The notes under the pieces were generated by a model. The model was not told the origin of the DNA and did not search any database. It saw only the letters and a list, made by a program, of their open reading frames with translations. Shown here one piece after another: positions 24,407-34,054 of a stretch of 64,000 bases of DNA (positions are counted from its first letter, which is position 1; each line of letters opens with the position of its first letter). The position numbers and the translations under genes are program-made. The stretch covers positions 1,860,001 through 1,924,000 of the forward strand of contig NZ_JAYRYK010000001.1 of NCBI RefSeq assembly GCF_041916975.1, in the 5' to 3' direction. This stretch comes from Sphingosinicella sp041916975. GTDB lineage: Bacteria > Pseudomonadota > Alphaproteobacteria > Sphingomonadales > Sphingomonadaceae.

Positions 24407-27400
24407 CTAGAAGTGCATCGCCAATGACATGGTCAGCGCATCGTTGGCGTAGCCCGAGCCGCCTTCGCGGTCGTAGTTCACGCCAAGCGCCGTGCGCCCG
24501 CCGATGTAGTTCGCGCTCGCGCCCGCGCGCCAGCCGCTGTCGAGCGAGGACTTCGATTCGAGGTAGAAGGCCGCGCCCGTCGCCACGAACTGGCCCTTCG
24601 TGCCGATCACCTGATCGCCTGCGAGGCGGTAGATGTAGGCGCCGCGCATCTCCAGCCACAGCTCGCCGTCGCCGAGCGGGATGCCGTAGCCGAGTGCCAG
24701 CTTCGATGTGCCGCGCACGAGATCGAATGACACGCTGTCGATATCGAGGTTGAGCGCGTCGGCGCCATCCTCGGTGTAGCCGTCCTGCTTCACCTTCAGG
24801 AAATTGATGTTGTTGCTGGGCGTGACCCGCAGCCGCTTGCCGAGCGGCATCTCGTAGCCGACGGTGAGGTTGCCCGAAAGCTGCGAGCCGTCGAACTTCG
24901 CCTCTGCTTCACGGTCCAGCCCGCCGAACGTAATGACGCGGCGGCTGCGATAGTTGTTCATCGCGTAGCCCGCGGTCGCATCCACGAACACGCGCCCGAA
25001 CCGGATCGTCGTGTAGATGTCGCCCTGCAGGTTCTTCACGACGAGCGGGCTGTCCGCAAGCCCGTCCGGATCGATCTCGCTCGAAATGTAGCTGAGACCA
25101 ACGCCGACCGCCGCCTTTTCGCCCATGAGAAGGTCGCCGCCAACGGTGAGGCCGTAGGAGTTGCCGTCGAAGGCCGGATCGTTGTCCCGCTCCTTCTTGC
25201 TGAAGAAGTTGCCGGTCTGCTGGATCCACACGCCGAAGCGGGCGCGCTCCACCGCGTCGATGCCGCCGCCGTGGAACGACTGGCGGATCGTCTGCATCCG
25301 GTGGCCGAGCACGCCGAAACCGGCGTCCTGATTGGCGATCAGCACGCGCGCCGCGGCGCTGCCGAACGTCGTCGGCGTCATCTGGCGCACGGCGGCCTGC
25401 ACCGAGGCTTCGTCGCGAAGCGCATTCACCGCGCTCGTCAGCGCCTGCTCCTCGGCAAGCGCGCCGATCGAAGCTTCGTAGATCTTGCTGTATTCGCTGC
25501 TGAGGCCCAGCTCGCTGCCGCCCTTGCGCCGCAGATCGATGCTGATCGAGTCCGCGTCCACGGTCACGTCGTCGACGGCGTAGATATAGGGCACGCTGTC
25601 GGCGGTGAGAATCGTGCCCGGGTGGTCGGTGGTGAGGCCGCCGCCGGCACTGACAACATTGATCGTCCGCTCGCCCGCCAGAAGATCGGTGATGTTGAGC
25701 TGGATCGTGCTCGTGCCCGTGAAGCTCGCCGCGCCCGCAACGTCGATGCCGGTGAAATCCGTGCCGACGTCGAGGATGATCTTCGAGGCGCCGGACGCGT
25801 TCAGGCTCTGGAGCGCAAGGCTGTCCTGCCCCGTAAGGTCGAGCGTGCCGCCGGTCATGCCGAGCGCAAGCGTGCCGCCGGTCGCGGACAGGCCGCCGGA
25901 AATCGTGCCGCCGCTGATGTTGAGCGCGTTGGTGCCGCCGCCGAAGCTGATGGCGCCGGTGATCGTCCCGCCCGTGACGTTCATCGTGTCGCTGCCCGCC
26001 CCGAGGCGCACCGCGCCGTCGATCGTGCCCGAGTTGTTCAGCGTGACGGCCGTGGCGCTCGCCGAGGTATCGATCGCGTAAGCGGCGACGTTCTCGCCGC
26101 TGAAGCCTGTCGCATCGATCGTGCCGCTGTTGGTGATCGTGGAAACGTTCCCGGCCGAATAGATGCCGTAGGCGGTCCGGTTGTTGCCGTTCGCGATTAC
26201 CTGGATCGTGCCGCTGTTCGTCACCGAATTCACCGCCGCGCCCGAAGCGACGCGGATGCCGTATGCGTTGCCGCCCACGCCGAAGGTGCCGTCGCTGTTC
26301 GCGGTGCGGTTGCCGCGCACGGTGATGCGGCCGCCGTTCACGATATCGGGGGCGATGCCGCCGTCGCCGACGCGGATGCCGCTTGCCGACGCATCGATCG
26401 CGGAGGCGCTGATGCTGCCGCTCGACTGGTTGTTGATGCCGCCGCCGACGCTCGCCGTGAAGCCGTTGCCGCCCACCACACGAATCGCGTCGGTCTCGCG
26501 GCCCGCGGTGCTGCCGCTCACCGTGACCACCGAGCGGTTGACGATGCCGTAGGCGTCCGCGCCCGTGCCGACATTGCCGACGACGGTGTTCGCCGTGCCG
26601 GTGGCGCCGGGCGACACGAGGATCGCCGGCGCGCCGCCGAGCGCCGCCACGGTGCCCGCAACGAGCGTGTGCTTGGTGGTATCGACATCCGCCGGTGCGA
26701 CGCGGTTGCCGTCGGCATCCACATAGTAGCGGTCGTTGACGAAGCCGCCGCCGACCGTGCCCGAGATGAGCACGCTCGCCTTGCCCGCCACGGCGGGAAC
26801 GACAGTTCCGTCCGAACTCGTCGTCTGCGACACGCCGGTGGCGATGGTGCCCGCGTTCGCGATGCCGCCGCCGACCGCGCCAGTAACCGCGAGCGCAGCG
26901 CCGTCCGCGCCGGTCGAAGAAACCCCGCCCGTCACCTTCACGTTGCCGGTAACCTCGCCGGACATGGAAACAGCGGTGGAGCGCGCGCCCGTCACCGAAA
27001 CGCCGTTCACGCCGAGATTGCCGTTGAGCCGCGAGGTCACGGAAACGCCGTAGGAGTCCGTGCCGCCTACCGTGATCGAGCTGGCTGCGCCGCTCACCAC
27101 GTTGCCGGTGAACGTGCCAGTGCCGCCGATCAGCAGGCCGACGTTGTTGGTGCCGACCGCGTCGCTCGCGCCGGTGCCCGTCACCTGGATCGTGCCATTG
27201 TTGGTGATCGTTCCCGAAAGCCCGCCCCCGGGCGTCACCACAGCGACGCCGGTGCCGTTCGACTGCGTCGTCGTCTTCACCGTGCGCGAGGCGTTCACCG
27301 TCACGCTATTGCTGGAATCGACCGTGATCGCCGTGCCGCTCGAAACATCGACGGTACCGTCGACGATGACGTTGCCGGGGCCGCTGTTCGCGTTCGATGT

Positions 27401-27520
27401 GGTGATCGCCGTATTGCGTGTGCCCGTAACGGTCAAATCCGCCGCGGCGGCCGGCCCGGCGGCAAGCGCGATCAGGGAAACGCTGGCGATAAACGACGAG
27501 GTGACGCGGAACGTGCTCAT
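24407..27520 (-). CDS. Autotransporter with C-terminal beta-barrel domain
   Basis: A 1,037-residue secreted/surface protein (type V secretion). A signal peptide ends near AGPAAAADLTV. The passenger (about 30-700) is a Gly/Ser/Thr/Asn-rich beta-helix with recurring SGTIxxT and NNSGTIDG units. The autotransporter barrel (about 750-1037) includes RARFGVWIQQTGNFFSKKER and GLTVGGDLLMGEKAAVGVGL, ending in the outer-membrane signature LAMHF. Passenger function (adhesin or enzyme) is not readable; I see no catalytic motif. It stands alone with its own upstream region. Composition is core-like. Confidence 0.92.
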   Translation of the reverse strand: MSTFRVTSSFIASVSLIALAAGPAAAADLTVTGTRNTAITTSNANSGPGNVIVDGTVDVSSGTAITVDSSNSVTVNASRTVKTTTQSNGTGVAVVTPGGGLSGTITNNGTIQVTGTGASDAVGTNNVGLLIGGTGTFTGNVVSGAASSITVGGTDSYGVSVTSRLNGNLGVNGVSVTGARSTAVSMSGEVTGNVKVTGGVSSTGADGAALAVTGAVGGGIANAGTIATGVSQTTSSDGTVVPAVAGKASVLISGTVGGGFVNDRYYVDADGNRVAPADVDTTKHTLVAGTVAALGGAPAILVSPGATGTANTVVGNVGTGADAYGIVNRSVVTVSGSTAGRETDAIRVVGGNGFTASVGGGINNQSSGSISASAIDASASGIRVGDGGIAPDIVNGGRITVRGNRTANSDGTFGVGGNAYGIRVASGAAVNSVTNSGTIQVIANGNNRTAYGIYSAGNVSTITNSGTIDATGFSGENVAAYAIDTSASATAVTLNNSGTIDGAVRLGAGSDTMNVTGGTITGAISFGGGTNALNISGGTISGGLSATGGTLALGMTGGTLDLTGQDSLALQSLNASGASKIILDVGTDFTGIDVAGAASFTGTSTIQLNITDLLAGERTINVVSAGGGLTTDHPGTILTADSVPYIYAVDDVTVDADSISIDLRRKGGSELGLSSEYSKIYEASIGALAEEQALTSAVNALRDEASVQAAVRQMTPTTFGSAAARVLIANQDAGFGVLGHRMQTIRQSFHGGGIDAVERARFGVWIQQTGNFFSKKERDNDPAFDGNSYGLTVGGDLLMGEKAAVGVGLSYISSEIDPDGLADSPLVVKNLQGDIYTTIRFGRVFVDATAGYAMNNYRSRRVITFGGLDREAEAKFDGSQLSGNLTVGYEMPLGKRLRVTPSNNINFLKVKQDGYTEDGADALNLDIDSVSFDLVRGTSKLALGYGIPLGDGELWLEMRGAYIYRLAGDQVIGTKGQFVATGAAFYLESKSSLDSGWRAGASANYIGGRTALGVNYDREGGSGYANDALTMSLAMHF

Positions 27521-27757
27521 GGGGCCCTTTCAGATACTGCCAACGGCACCGCGCATGACCAGAAGCCCACCCCACTCGGGCCACCGGAACGCCGCACGAT
27601 ACCGCCTCCCTGGCGCTTCGAAACGCTATGTGGCGGATAGGGCCAAGCCCCGCCGCCGTCAATGGTCCGGCCCCTGCCCGCCTACCTGACGAAGCCGCCA
27701 GCGTGTCTTTGTGCAACAGCTTTTGATAGCGTTGGCAGCGGGAGGACTAAAATCACC

Positions 27758-29278
27758 ATGCATCCACATGTTTTTGCCGAAAAGACCCCCGACAAGACCG
27801 CGATCATCATCGCCGAGACAGCCGAAACGCTCACCTACGGGGGACTTGAAGCTCTATCCAACCGCGTCGCGCAGCTCATCCGCGCGCACGATCTGAAGCG
27901 CGGCGACGTGGTCGCACTGATGATGGAAAACAGCCTGGAGTTCATCCCGATCTGCTGGGGCGCGCAGCGGTCCGGCATCGTGTTCACGGCGATGTCGACC
28001 AAGCTCGGGCTGGATGAGGCCCAGTATATCCTCACCGATTCCGGTGCGAAGATGCTGTTCGCGAGCCCCGGCCTCGCCGACGTTGCAGCGGGGCTCGAAG
28101 TGCCCGGCCCGCGCTTTGCCGTGGGCGGCGCGATTCCGGGTTTCGAGGATTTCGGTGCGGCCATCGCCGCGATGCCGGACACGCGCATCGCCGACGAATC
28201 GCAGGGCCGCGACATGCTCTATTCGTCGGGCACCACCGGCCGCCCCAAGGGCGTGATCGGACCGCTTCCCGAAGGCCCGCTCGACGAACCCAGCCCGCTC
28301 TTCATGCTGACGAAGATGCTCTACGGCTTCGACGCCGACATGATCTATCTGTCGCCAGCGCCGCTCTATCATGCGGCGCCGCTGCGCTATTCGATGTCGG
28401 TGCACCGCGCGGGCGGAACGCTCGTCGTGATGAAGAAATTCGACCCGGAGCGCTATCTCGCGCTCGTCGAGCAATACCGCATCACGCACACGCAGGTGGT
28501 CCCGACGATGTTCGTGCGGATGCTGAAGCTGCCCGACGACATCCGCGCGCGCCACGATCTTTCGAGCCTCAAGGTGGCGATCCATGCCGCCGCGCCCTGC
28601 CCGGTCGAGGTGAAGCGCCGCATGATCGACTGGTGGGGCGAGACGATCTACGAATATTACGCCTCCACCGAAGGCACCGGCTTCTGCGCGGTGAGCCCGC
28701 AGGAATGGCTGAAAAAGCCCGGCACGGTCGGCCGCTCGCTCGTCGGCGAAATCCGCATCCTCGACGAGGAGGACAATGCATTGCCGCCCGGCCGCGAGGG
28801 CCGCATCTATTTCGCGGGCGGCGGCGAGTTCGCCTATCACAACGACCCCGAAAAGACGAAAGGCGCCCAGCACCCGGAGCACGGCGCCACGTTCGGCGAC
28901 ATCGGCTACCTCGATGAGGACGGCTATCTCTTCCTCACCGACCGCGCCGCCTACATGATCATCACCGGCGGCGTGAACGTCTATCCGCAGGAAGCCGAAA
29001 ACGTGCTCGTCATGCACCCAAAGGTGTCGGACGTCGCGGTGTTCGGCATCCCCCACGAGGAGATGGGCGAGGAGGTGAAGGCCGTCGTGCAACCGCGCGA
29101 CTGGGCGGACGCCGGCCCGGCGCTGGAAGCCGAGCTCATCGCCTTCGCCCGCGCCCAGCTCAGCCATGTCAAATGCCCGCGCTCGATCGATTTCGAGGTG
29201 GAACTGCCGCGGCACGACACCGGCAAGCTTTACAAGCGCCTGCTCAAGGACCGTTACAAGGCGGCCGACACGCGTTAA
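27758..29278 (+). CDS. AMP-forming acyl-CoA synthetase
   Basis: A 506-residue ANL enzyme. It has MLYSSGTTGRPKG (about 180-192), YYASTEGTGF (about 299), GDIGYLDEDGYLFLTDRAAY and the terminal lysine region LPRHDTGKLYKRLLKDRY. It resembles the fatty-acyl or bile-acid/steroid-type CoA ligases of actinobacteria and sphingomonads, so a hydrophobic acid is likely. ATG 27758 follows GGGAGGA; upstream in-frame starts lack conserved residues. It is a single gene, divergent from the autotransporter, and is a paralogue of the ligase at 11586 rather than a recent duplicate. The 237-base gap before it shows nothing notable. Confidence 0.9.
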   Translation: MHPHVFAEKTPDKTAIIIAETAETLTYGGLEALSNRVAQLIRAHDLKRGDVVALMMENSLEFIPICWGAQRSGIVFTAMSTKLGLDEAQYILTDSGAKMLFASPGLADVAAGLEVPGPRFAVGGAIPGFEDFGAAIAAMPDTRIADESQGRDMLYSSGTTGRPKGVIGPLPEGPLDEPSPLFMLTKMLYGFDADMIYLSPAPLYHAAPLRYSMSVHRAGGTLVVMKKFDPERYLALVEQYRITHTQVVPTMFVRMLKLPDDIRARHDLSSLKVAIHAAAPCPVEVKRRMIDWWGETIYEYYASTEGTGFCAVSPQEWLKKPGTVGRSLVGEIRILDEEDNALPPGREGRIYFAGGGEFAYHNDPEKTKGAQHPEHGATFGDIGYLDEDGYLFLTDRAAYMIITGGVNVYPQEAENVLVMHPKVSDVAVFGIPHEEMGEEVKAVVQPRDWADAGPALEAELIAFARAQLSHVKCPRSIDFEVELPRHDTGKLYKRLLKDRYKAADTR

Positions 29279-29335
29279 TCCCTCCGACAGACGGCTTGTC
29301 CTACGGCAGAGCCACGAGAACCGGACGGGAAAGAC

Positions 29336-30274
29336 ATGATGGGTCGCATATTGGGAGCGCTCGCGGCGGCGGCGATGCTGGTCGCGTGCACGGGCGAAGC
29401 ACCGGGCACCGCGAAGGAAAAAGCGGCAGCGCCCGCCACCGGCGCCGCGGTCTCTGCCGCATCGGGCAAGGGCCCGGCGCTGTGGGCGGTGAAGGACGCC
29501 GACACGACGATCTACCTGTTCGGCACGATCCACATGCTGCCCGAGGGCACGCAGTGGCTGATGCCGCCGATCGCGAAGGCGTTCGACGCCTCCGACACGC
29601 TCGTGCTCGAAGTGCTCGGTACCAACGACGCGAAGGTGACGACGCCGATCATCCTCAAGATGGGCTACACGCCCGGCCTGCCGCCGCTCGCCGAGCGCGT
29701 GCCCGCGGACGATCGCGCCGAGCTTGCCGCCGCGATCACGCACGCCGGCGTTCCGGGGCCCGCGCTCGATGCGATGGAAACCTGGCTCGCCACCATGTCG
29801 CTCTCCACCGCACGCATCCAGAAGCTCGGCTACGGCATCGAGGGCGGCGTCGAATATCAGCTCTCCACGCGCGCCGCCGCGCAGCGCAAGCGGATCGAAG
29901 GGCTGGAGACGATGACCGAGCAGCTCGGCTTCTTCGATACGCTGCCCGAGGCCGAGCAGCGCACGCTCCTCGTCAACTCGCTCGACGACATCACGGACAT
30001 CGACGCCGTCATCAAAAGCGCGGTGAAAAGCTGGCAGGCAGGCGATGTCGATGCCGTCGCCGAGCTGCTGGAGGACGACACGCGCGATTCGCCCGGCCTC
30101 GCCAAGCGCCTGCTCACCGACCGCAATCTCAATTGGGCGAACTGGATCGAAAAGCGCCTCGAAACCACGCCCGGCATCGTGTTCATGGCCGTCGGCACGG
30201 GGCACCTTGCAGGGAAGGACAGCGTGCAGTCGATGCTGGAGGCCAAGGGCCTGAAGGTCGAACGGCTGAACTAA
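29336..30274 (+). CDS. TraB/GumN family lipoprotein
   Basis: A 312-residue protein with a lipoprotein signal (lipobox LVACT, Cys18 or so). The TraB/GumN signature is present: WAVKDADTTIYLFGTIHMLP near residues 50-70, LGYGIEGGVEYQL, and the C-terminal AVGTGHLAGKDSV. The family is related to TIKI metalloproteases with conserved GTIH and GTGHL metal-binding motifs; bacterial function is poorly defined. It is cell-envelope anchored. It is followed by rplY after 108 bases and preceded by the ligase gene; no obvious functional link. Confidence 0.85.
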   Translation: MMGRILGALAAAAMLVACTGEAPGTAKEKAAAPATGAAVSAASGKGPALWAVKDADTTIYLFGTIHMLPEGTQWLMPPIAKAFDASDTLVLEVLGTNDAKVTTPIILKMGYTPGLPPLAERVPADDRAELAAAITHAGVPGPALDAMETWLATMSLSTARIQKLGYGIEGGVEYQLSTRAAAQRKRIEGLETMTEQLGFFDTLPEAEQRTLLVNSLDDITDIDAVIKSAVKSWQAGDVDAVAELLEDDTRDSPGLAKRLLTDRNLNWANWIEKRLETTPGIVFMAVGTGHLAGKDSVQSMLEAKGLKVERLN

Positions 30275-30382
30275 CCCCGAATCCCTTGCATTTCCGCGCT
30301 TCGGCGTGTAGGGGCACCGCTTCCCGAGCGGCTGGTCATCCCTGGAGGCGGCCGCGGGGATTGAGAAAATGGAGAGATACAG

Positions 30383-31000
30383 ATGAGTGAAGCGCTGAAG
30401 CTCGCGGCTGAAGCGCGCGACCGGGCAGGCAAGGGAGCCTCCCGTGCAATCCGTCGCGAAGGCCGCGTACCCGCCGTGATTTACGGCGACAAGAAGGAAC
30501 CGGTGCAGGTCCATGTCGAGGCGAAAGCCCTCGTCAAGATGCTGCAGACGGGCCATTTCCTGAACTCGGTGGTCGAGATCGAGATCGGCGGCAAGGCCGA
30601 ACGCACGCTGCCCCGCGACGTGCAGTTCCACCCCGTCACCGACCGTCCGATCCACGTCGACTTCCTGCGCCTGTCCAAGAATGCGCGCGTCACGGTCGCG
30701 GTTCCGGTGCGCTTCACCGATGAAGAAGAGTCGCCCGGCATCAAGCGCGGCGCGGTGCTCAACATCGTCCGCCACGAGGTCGAGCTGATCTGCCCGGCCG
30801 ACGCGATCCCCGACGATCTCGTTGCCTCGCTGAAGGGCCTCGATGTGGGCGAATCGATCCACATCTCGGCTTTCAAGCTGCCGGCCGGCGCGAAGCCTGT
30901 GATCGACGACCGTGACTTCACGGTTGCGACCATCGTTGCCCCGTCGGCGCTGCGCTCGACCGAGGACAGCGAAGCGGCCGCCGCCGAAGGCGCCGCCTGA
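30383..31000 (+). CDS. rplY: 50S ribosomal protein L25 (Ctc form)
   Basis: A 205-residue protein of the long L25/general stress protein Ctc type that binds 5S rRNA. The N-terminal L25 domain has LAAEARDRAGKGASRAIRRE and GRVPAVIYGDKKEPVQV; the C-terminal TL5 domain has RHEVELICPADAIPDDLVAS, GLDVGESIHISAF. It ends in an acidic/Ala tail. ATG 30383 follows GGAGAG. The linkage rplY-pth-ychF is conserved across many bacteria and is seen here in full. Confidence 0.95.
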   Translation: MSEALKLAAEARDRAGKGASRAIRREGRVPAVIYGDKKEPVQVHVEAKALVKMLQTGHFLNSVVEIEIGGKAERTLPRDVQFHPVTDRPIHVDFLRLSKNARVTVAVPVRFTDEEESPGIKRGAVLNIVRHEVELICPADAIPDDLVASLKGLDVGESIHISAFKLPAGAKPVIDDRDFTVATIVAPSALRSTEDSEAAAAEGAA

Positions 31001-31007
31001 CTCTAGG

Positions 31008-31034
31008 ACGCCCGGCCTTCGCGCCGGGCGTTTC
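31008..31034 (+). terminator. Terminator-like hairpin after rplY
   Basis: A perfect 9-bp stem ACGCCCGGC / GCCGGGCGT with a 6-base loop, followed by a short TTCT. The U-tract is weak, so read-through into pth is likely. Confidence 0.5.
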
Positions 31035-31042
31035 TACGCGCG

Positions 31043-31624
31043 ATGCAGCTGTTCGTCGGCCTCGGCAATCCGGGGAGCGAGTATGCGCTTCACCGGCACA
31101 ACGTCGGCTTCATGGCTGCCGACACCATCGCCGATGTCCATCGCTTCGGCCCCTGGACGAAGAAGTTCAAGGGATTGATCGCGGATGGCCGCATCGGCAC
31201 CGAGCGCGTGCTGATCTTGAAACCGCAGACCTTCATGAACGACAGCGGCCGCAGCGTCGGCGAGGCGATACGCTTCTACAAGCTGTCGACCGGCGACGTG
31301 ACGGTGTTCTACGACGAACTCGACCTCGCGCCCATGAAGGTGAAGGTGAAGACGGGCGGCGGCGCGGCGGGCCACAACGGCATCCGCTCCATCGCCGCGC
31401 ATATCGGCGAGGATTTTCGCCGCGTCCGCATCGGCATCGGCCACCCGGGCGAGAAGGCGCGGGTGACGGGCCATGTGCTCGGCAACTACGCGAAGACGGA
31501 AATAGAGCCGCTCGCTGACCTCCTCGGCGCCATCGCGCGCGAGGCGAGGTGGCTGGCGGCGGGCGACGATGCGCGCTTCATGAGCGACGTGGCGCTCGCC
31601 CTGCAAACGAACGGAAAGGCCTGA
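31043..31624 (+). CDS. pth: Peptidyl-tRNA hydrolase
   Basis: A 193-residue enzyme that recycles peptidyl-tRNA released from stalled ribosomes. It starts MQLFVGLGNPGSEYALHRHN with the catalytic His20 region, and continues FMNDSGRSVGEAIRFYKL, VFYDELDLAPMKVK and GGGAAGHNGIRSIAAHIG, all family signatures. Length is normal. It is separated from ychF by only 4 bases, so the two are probably co-transcribed. Confidence 0.96.
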   Translation: MQLFVGLGNPGSEYALHRHNVGFMAADTIADVHRFGPWTKKFKGLIADGRIGTERVLILKPQTFMNDSGRSVGEAIRFYKLSTGDVTVFYDELDLAPMKVKVKTGGGAAGHNGIRSIAAHIGEDFRRVRIGIGHPGEKARVTGHVLGNYAKTEIEPLADLLGAIAREARWLAAGDDARFMSDVALALQTNGKA

Positions 31625-31628
31625 TCTG

Positions 31629-32729
31629 ATGGGTTTCAAGTGCGGTATCGTGGGCCTGCCCAATGTCGGCAAGTCGACGCTTTTCAATGCGCTCACCGAA
31701 ACGGCGGCCGCCGCCGCGGCGAACTTCCCGTTCTGCACGATCGAGCCCAACGTCGGGCAGGTGCCCGTCCCCGATCCCCGGCTCTACAAGCTCGCCGAGA
31801 TCGCCGGCTCGCAGAAGATCATCGAAACGCAGCTCGCCTTCGTGGACATTGCCGGCCTCGTGCGCGGCGCCTCGAAGGGCGAAGGCCTCGGCAACCAGTT
31901 CCTCGGCAACATCCGCGAGGTGGACGCCATCGTCCACGTGCTGCGCTGCTTCGAGAATGGGGACATCACGCACGTCGATGGCCGCGTCGATCCGATCGCG
32001 GACGCCGAAACCGTCGAGACCGAACTGATGCTCTCCGACATCGAGAGCCTCGAGCGGCGCGTGCCCGCGCTCGTCAAGAAGGGCCAGGGCGGCGACAAGG
32101 AGGCGAAGATCGCGGGTGCCGTGCTCGGCCGCGCGCTCGAGGTGCTGAAAGAGGGCAAGCCCGCGCGCATGGTCGAAGCGAAGGACGAAGAGGAAGCCCG
32201 CGTGCTCGCGCAGGCGCAGCTCCTCACCGCCAAGCCCGTGCTCTACGTCTGCAACGTCGGCGAAGACGAAGCCGCGACCGGCAACGCGCTTTCCGAGAAG
32301 GTCGCCGCGAAGGCGAAGGCGGAAGGCGCGGCGAGCGTCGTTATTTCCGCCGCCATCGAGGCCGAGATCAGCCAGATGGACCCGGCCGACCGCCCCGATT
32401 TCCTCTCTGACCTCGGGCTCACGGAAACCGGCCTCGCCCGCGTCATCCGCGCCGGCTACGACCTCCTGCACCTCATCACCTTCTTCACCGTCGGCCCCAA
32501 GGAAGCCCGCGCGTGGACGGTCGAAAAGGGCGCCACCGCCCCGAATGCCGCTGGTGTCATCCATACCGATTTCGAAAAGGGCTTCATCCGCGCCGAAACC
32601 ATCGCCTACGATGATTTCACCAGCCTCGGCGGCGAGCACGGCGCGAAGGAAGCGGGCAAGCTTCGCCTCGAAGGCAAGGAGTATTTGGTGAAGGACGGCG
32701 ACGTCCTCCACTTCCGCTTCAACGTCTAG
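31629..32729 (+). CDS. ychF: Redox-regulated ATPase YchF (OLA1 family)
   Basis: A 366-residue Obg-like P-loop protein. It has G1 GLPNVGKS, the family sequence AAAAANFPFCTIEPNVGQVP, G3 DIAGLVRGASKGEGLGNQFL, the NVxE-type specificity segment LYVCNVGEDE (an Asn-Val-Gly-Glu version of the ATP-binding motif) and a C-terminal TGS domain ending KDGDVLHFRFNV. YchF binds ribosomes and is linked to stress responses. It follows pth closely, the conserved order. Confidence 0.96.
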   Translation: MGFKCGIVGLPNVGKSTLFNALTETAAAAAANFPFCTIEPNVGQVPVPDPRLYKLAEIAGSQKIIETQLAFVDIAGLVRGASKGEGLGNQFLGNIREVDAIVHVLRCFENGDITHVDGRVDPIADAETVETELMLSDIESLERRVPALVKKGQGGDKEAKIAGAVLGRALEVLKEGKPARMVEAKDEEEARVLAQAQLLTAKPVLYVCNVGEDEAATGNALSEKVAAKAKAEGAASVVISAAIEAEISQMDPADRPDFLSDLGLTETGLARVIRAGYDLLHLITFFTVGPKEARAWTVEKGATAPNAAGVIHTDFEKGFIRAETIAYDDFTSLGGEHGAKEAGKLRLEGKEYLVKDGDVLHFRFNV

Positions 32730-32767
32730 TCATCCGCCGGTCACGGGGATCACGCAGGGAGATGAGC

Positions 32768-34015
32768 ATGATGCACAATCGCCTCCGCGCCCTGCTTGCC
32801 GCCTTCTCCGTCCTCATCCTGTCCGCCTGCGCGGGCACGCAGCGCCCCGCCGCAGCGGTTGCGGTGGAAGCGCGCGCGCCGGTCACGATCCTCATCTCGA
32901 TCGACGGGCTGCGGCCCGACTATCTGGACCGGGGCGTCTCGCCCAACATCAACGCGCTCGCCGCCTCCGGCGTGAAGGCGTCGATGCGCCCGTCGTTTCC
33001 CTCGCTCACCTTCCCGAACCACCACAGCCTCGTCACCGGGCTTCGCCCCGACCGCCACGGCATTGTCGACAACACGATGGTCGACGCGCGCCGTCCCGAC
33101 GTGCGCTTCACGCTCGGCGATCCACGCCAGTCGCTCGATCCGTTCTGGTGGGACGAGGCTGAGCCGATCTGGGTGACGGCCGAGAAGGCAGGCGTCCGCA
33201 CCGGCACGATGTTCTGGCCGGGCTCGGAAGTCGCCATCCACGGCACCCGCCCGCAGGACTGGCTGCGCTACGACAAGGCGGTGAGCGGCACGCAGCGCAT
33301 CAACACCGTGCTCGACTGGATGCGCCGCCCCGCCGCGATCCGCCCGCGCTTCGTCACGCTCTATTTCGACACGGTGGACACGGCCGGCCATGAGCTCGGC
33401 CCCGACGCGCCCGAAACCACCGCCGCATTCGCTGAAGTCGACCGCCACGTCGGTGATCTCGTCGCCGGGTTGAAGGCGCTCGGCCAGCCCGCGAACATCA
33501 TCCTCGTCTCCGATCACGGCATGGGCGCCACGGCTGACGAGCGCGTCATCCGCATCGACCGCATGATTGCCCCGGATGTCGGCACCATCGTCACCGAAGG
33601 GCCGCTCTCCGGCGTCAATGCCCTGCCCGGCAAGGACGGCGCTGTGGCCGCGACGCTGCTCGCGCCGCACGGCCATATGCAGTGCTGGCGCAAAGGCACG
33701 CTTCCCGCGCACTTCGCCTACGGCAAGAACCCGCGCGTCCCCGAATTCCTGTGCCTTGCGGCGAACGGCTGGGCGATCCAGGCACGCGACCGCGAACATA
33801 TCCTGAAGGGTATGCACGGCTACGATCCCGCGGCGCCCGACATGGCGGCGCTCTTCATCGCGGCCGGCCCCGCGATTGCGCCCGGTACGACGCTCCCGGT
33901 CTTCGACAACATCGATGTCTACCCATTGCTCGCCCGCCTCATCGGCATCGCACCCATTGCGGACACCGATGGGCGCGCCGAAACGCTGGCCCCCGTGCTG
34001 GGGACCGCGAATTGA
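32768..34015 (+). CDS. Type I phosphodiesterase/nucleotide pyrophosphatase lipoprotein
   Basis: About 415 residues, with a lipoprotein signal peptide (VLILSACAGT). Ectonucleotide pyrophosphatase/phosphodiesterase (NPP) motifs: ILISIDGLRPDYLDRGVSPN (first metal Asp), SFPSLTFPNHHSLVTG (nucleophile Thr), YFDTVDTAGHELGPD and VSDHGMGA. These are dizinc enzymes of the alkaline phosphatase superfamily cleaving phosphodiesters in the periplasm. GGGAG sits directly against the first ATG (32762), so the ATG at 32768 or 32771 is the better start. Single gene; substrate unknown. Confidence 0.9.
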   Translation: MMHNRLRALLAAFSVLILSACAGTQRPAAAVAVEARAPVTILISIDGLRPDYLDRGVSPNINALAASGVKASMRPSFPSLTFPNHHSLVTGLRPDRHGIVDNTMVDARRPDVRFTLGDPRQSLDPFWWDEAEPIWVTAEKAGVRTGTMFWPGSEVAIHGTRPQDWLRYDKAVSGTQRINTVLDWMRRPAAIRPRFVTLYFDTVDTAGHELGPDAPETTAAFAEVDRHVGDLVAGLKALGQPANIILVSDHGMGATADERVIRIDRMIAPDVGTIVTEGPLSGVNALPGKDGAVAATLLAPHGHMQCWRKGTLPAHFAYGKNPRVPEFLCLAANGWAIQARDREHILKGMHGYDPAAPDMAALFIAAGPAIAPGTTLPVFDNIDVYPLLARLIGIAPIADTDGRAETLAPVLGTAN

Positions 34016-34054
34016 CCCCTCCAAATGTGAATTTGTCGGAAGGACGTGCGCGTT

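Noticed and set aside
25271..27640. Plus-strand open frame of nearly 790 codons opposite the autotransporter
   Set aside because: The mirrored Gly/Thr-rich repeats of the passenger give an Ala/Asp/Arg-rich frame; no start region, domain or family match.
27854..30862. Very long open reading frame on the minus strand (about 1,000 codons)
   Set aside because: It is antisense to the ligase, the TraB/GumN lipoprotein and rplY, which have clear motifs. Its product is His/Arg/Ala-rich without domains, an artefact of high GC.
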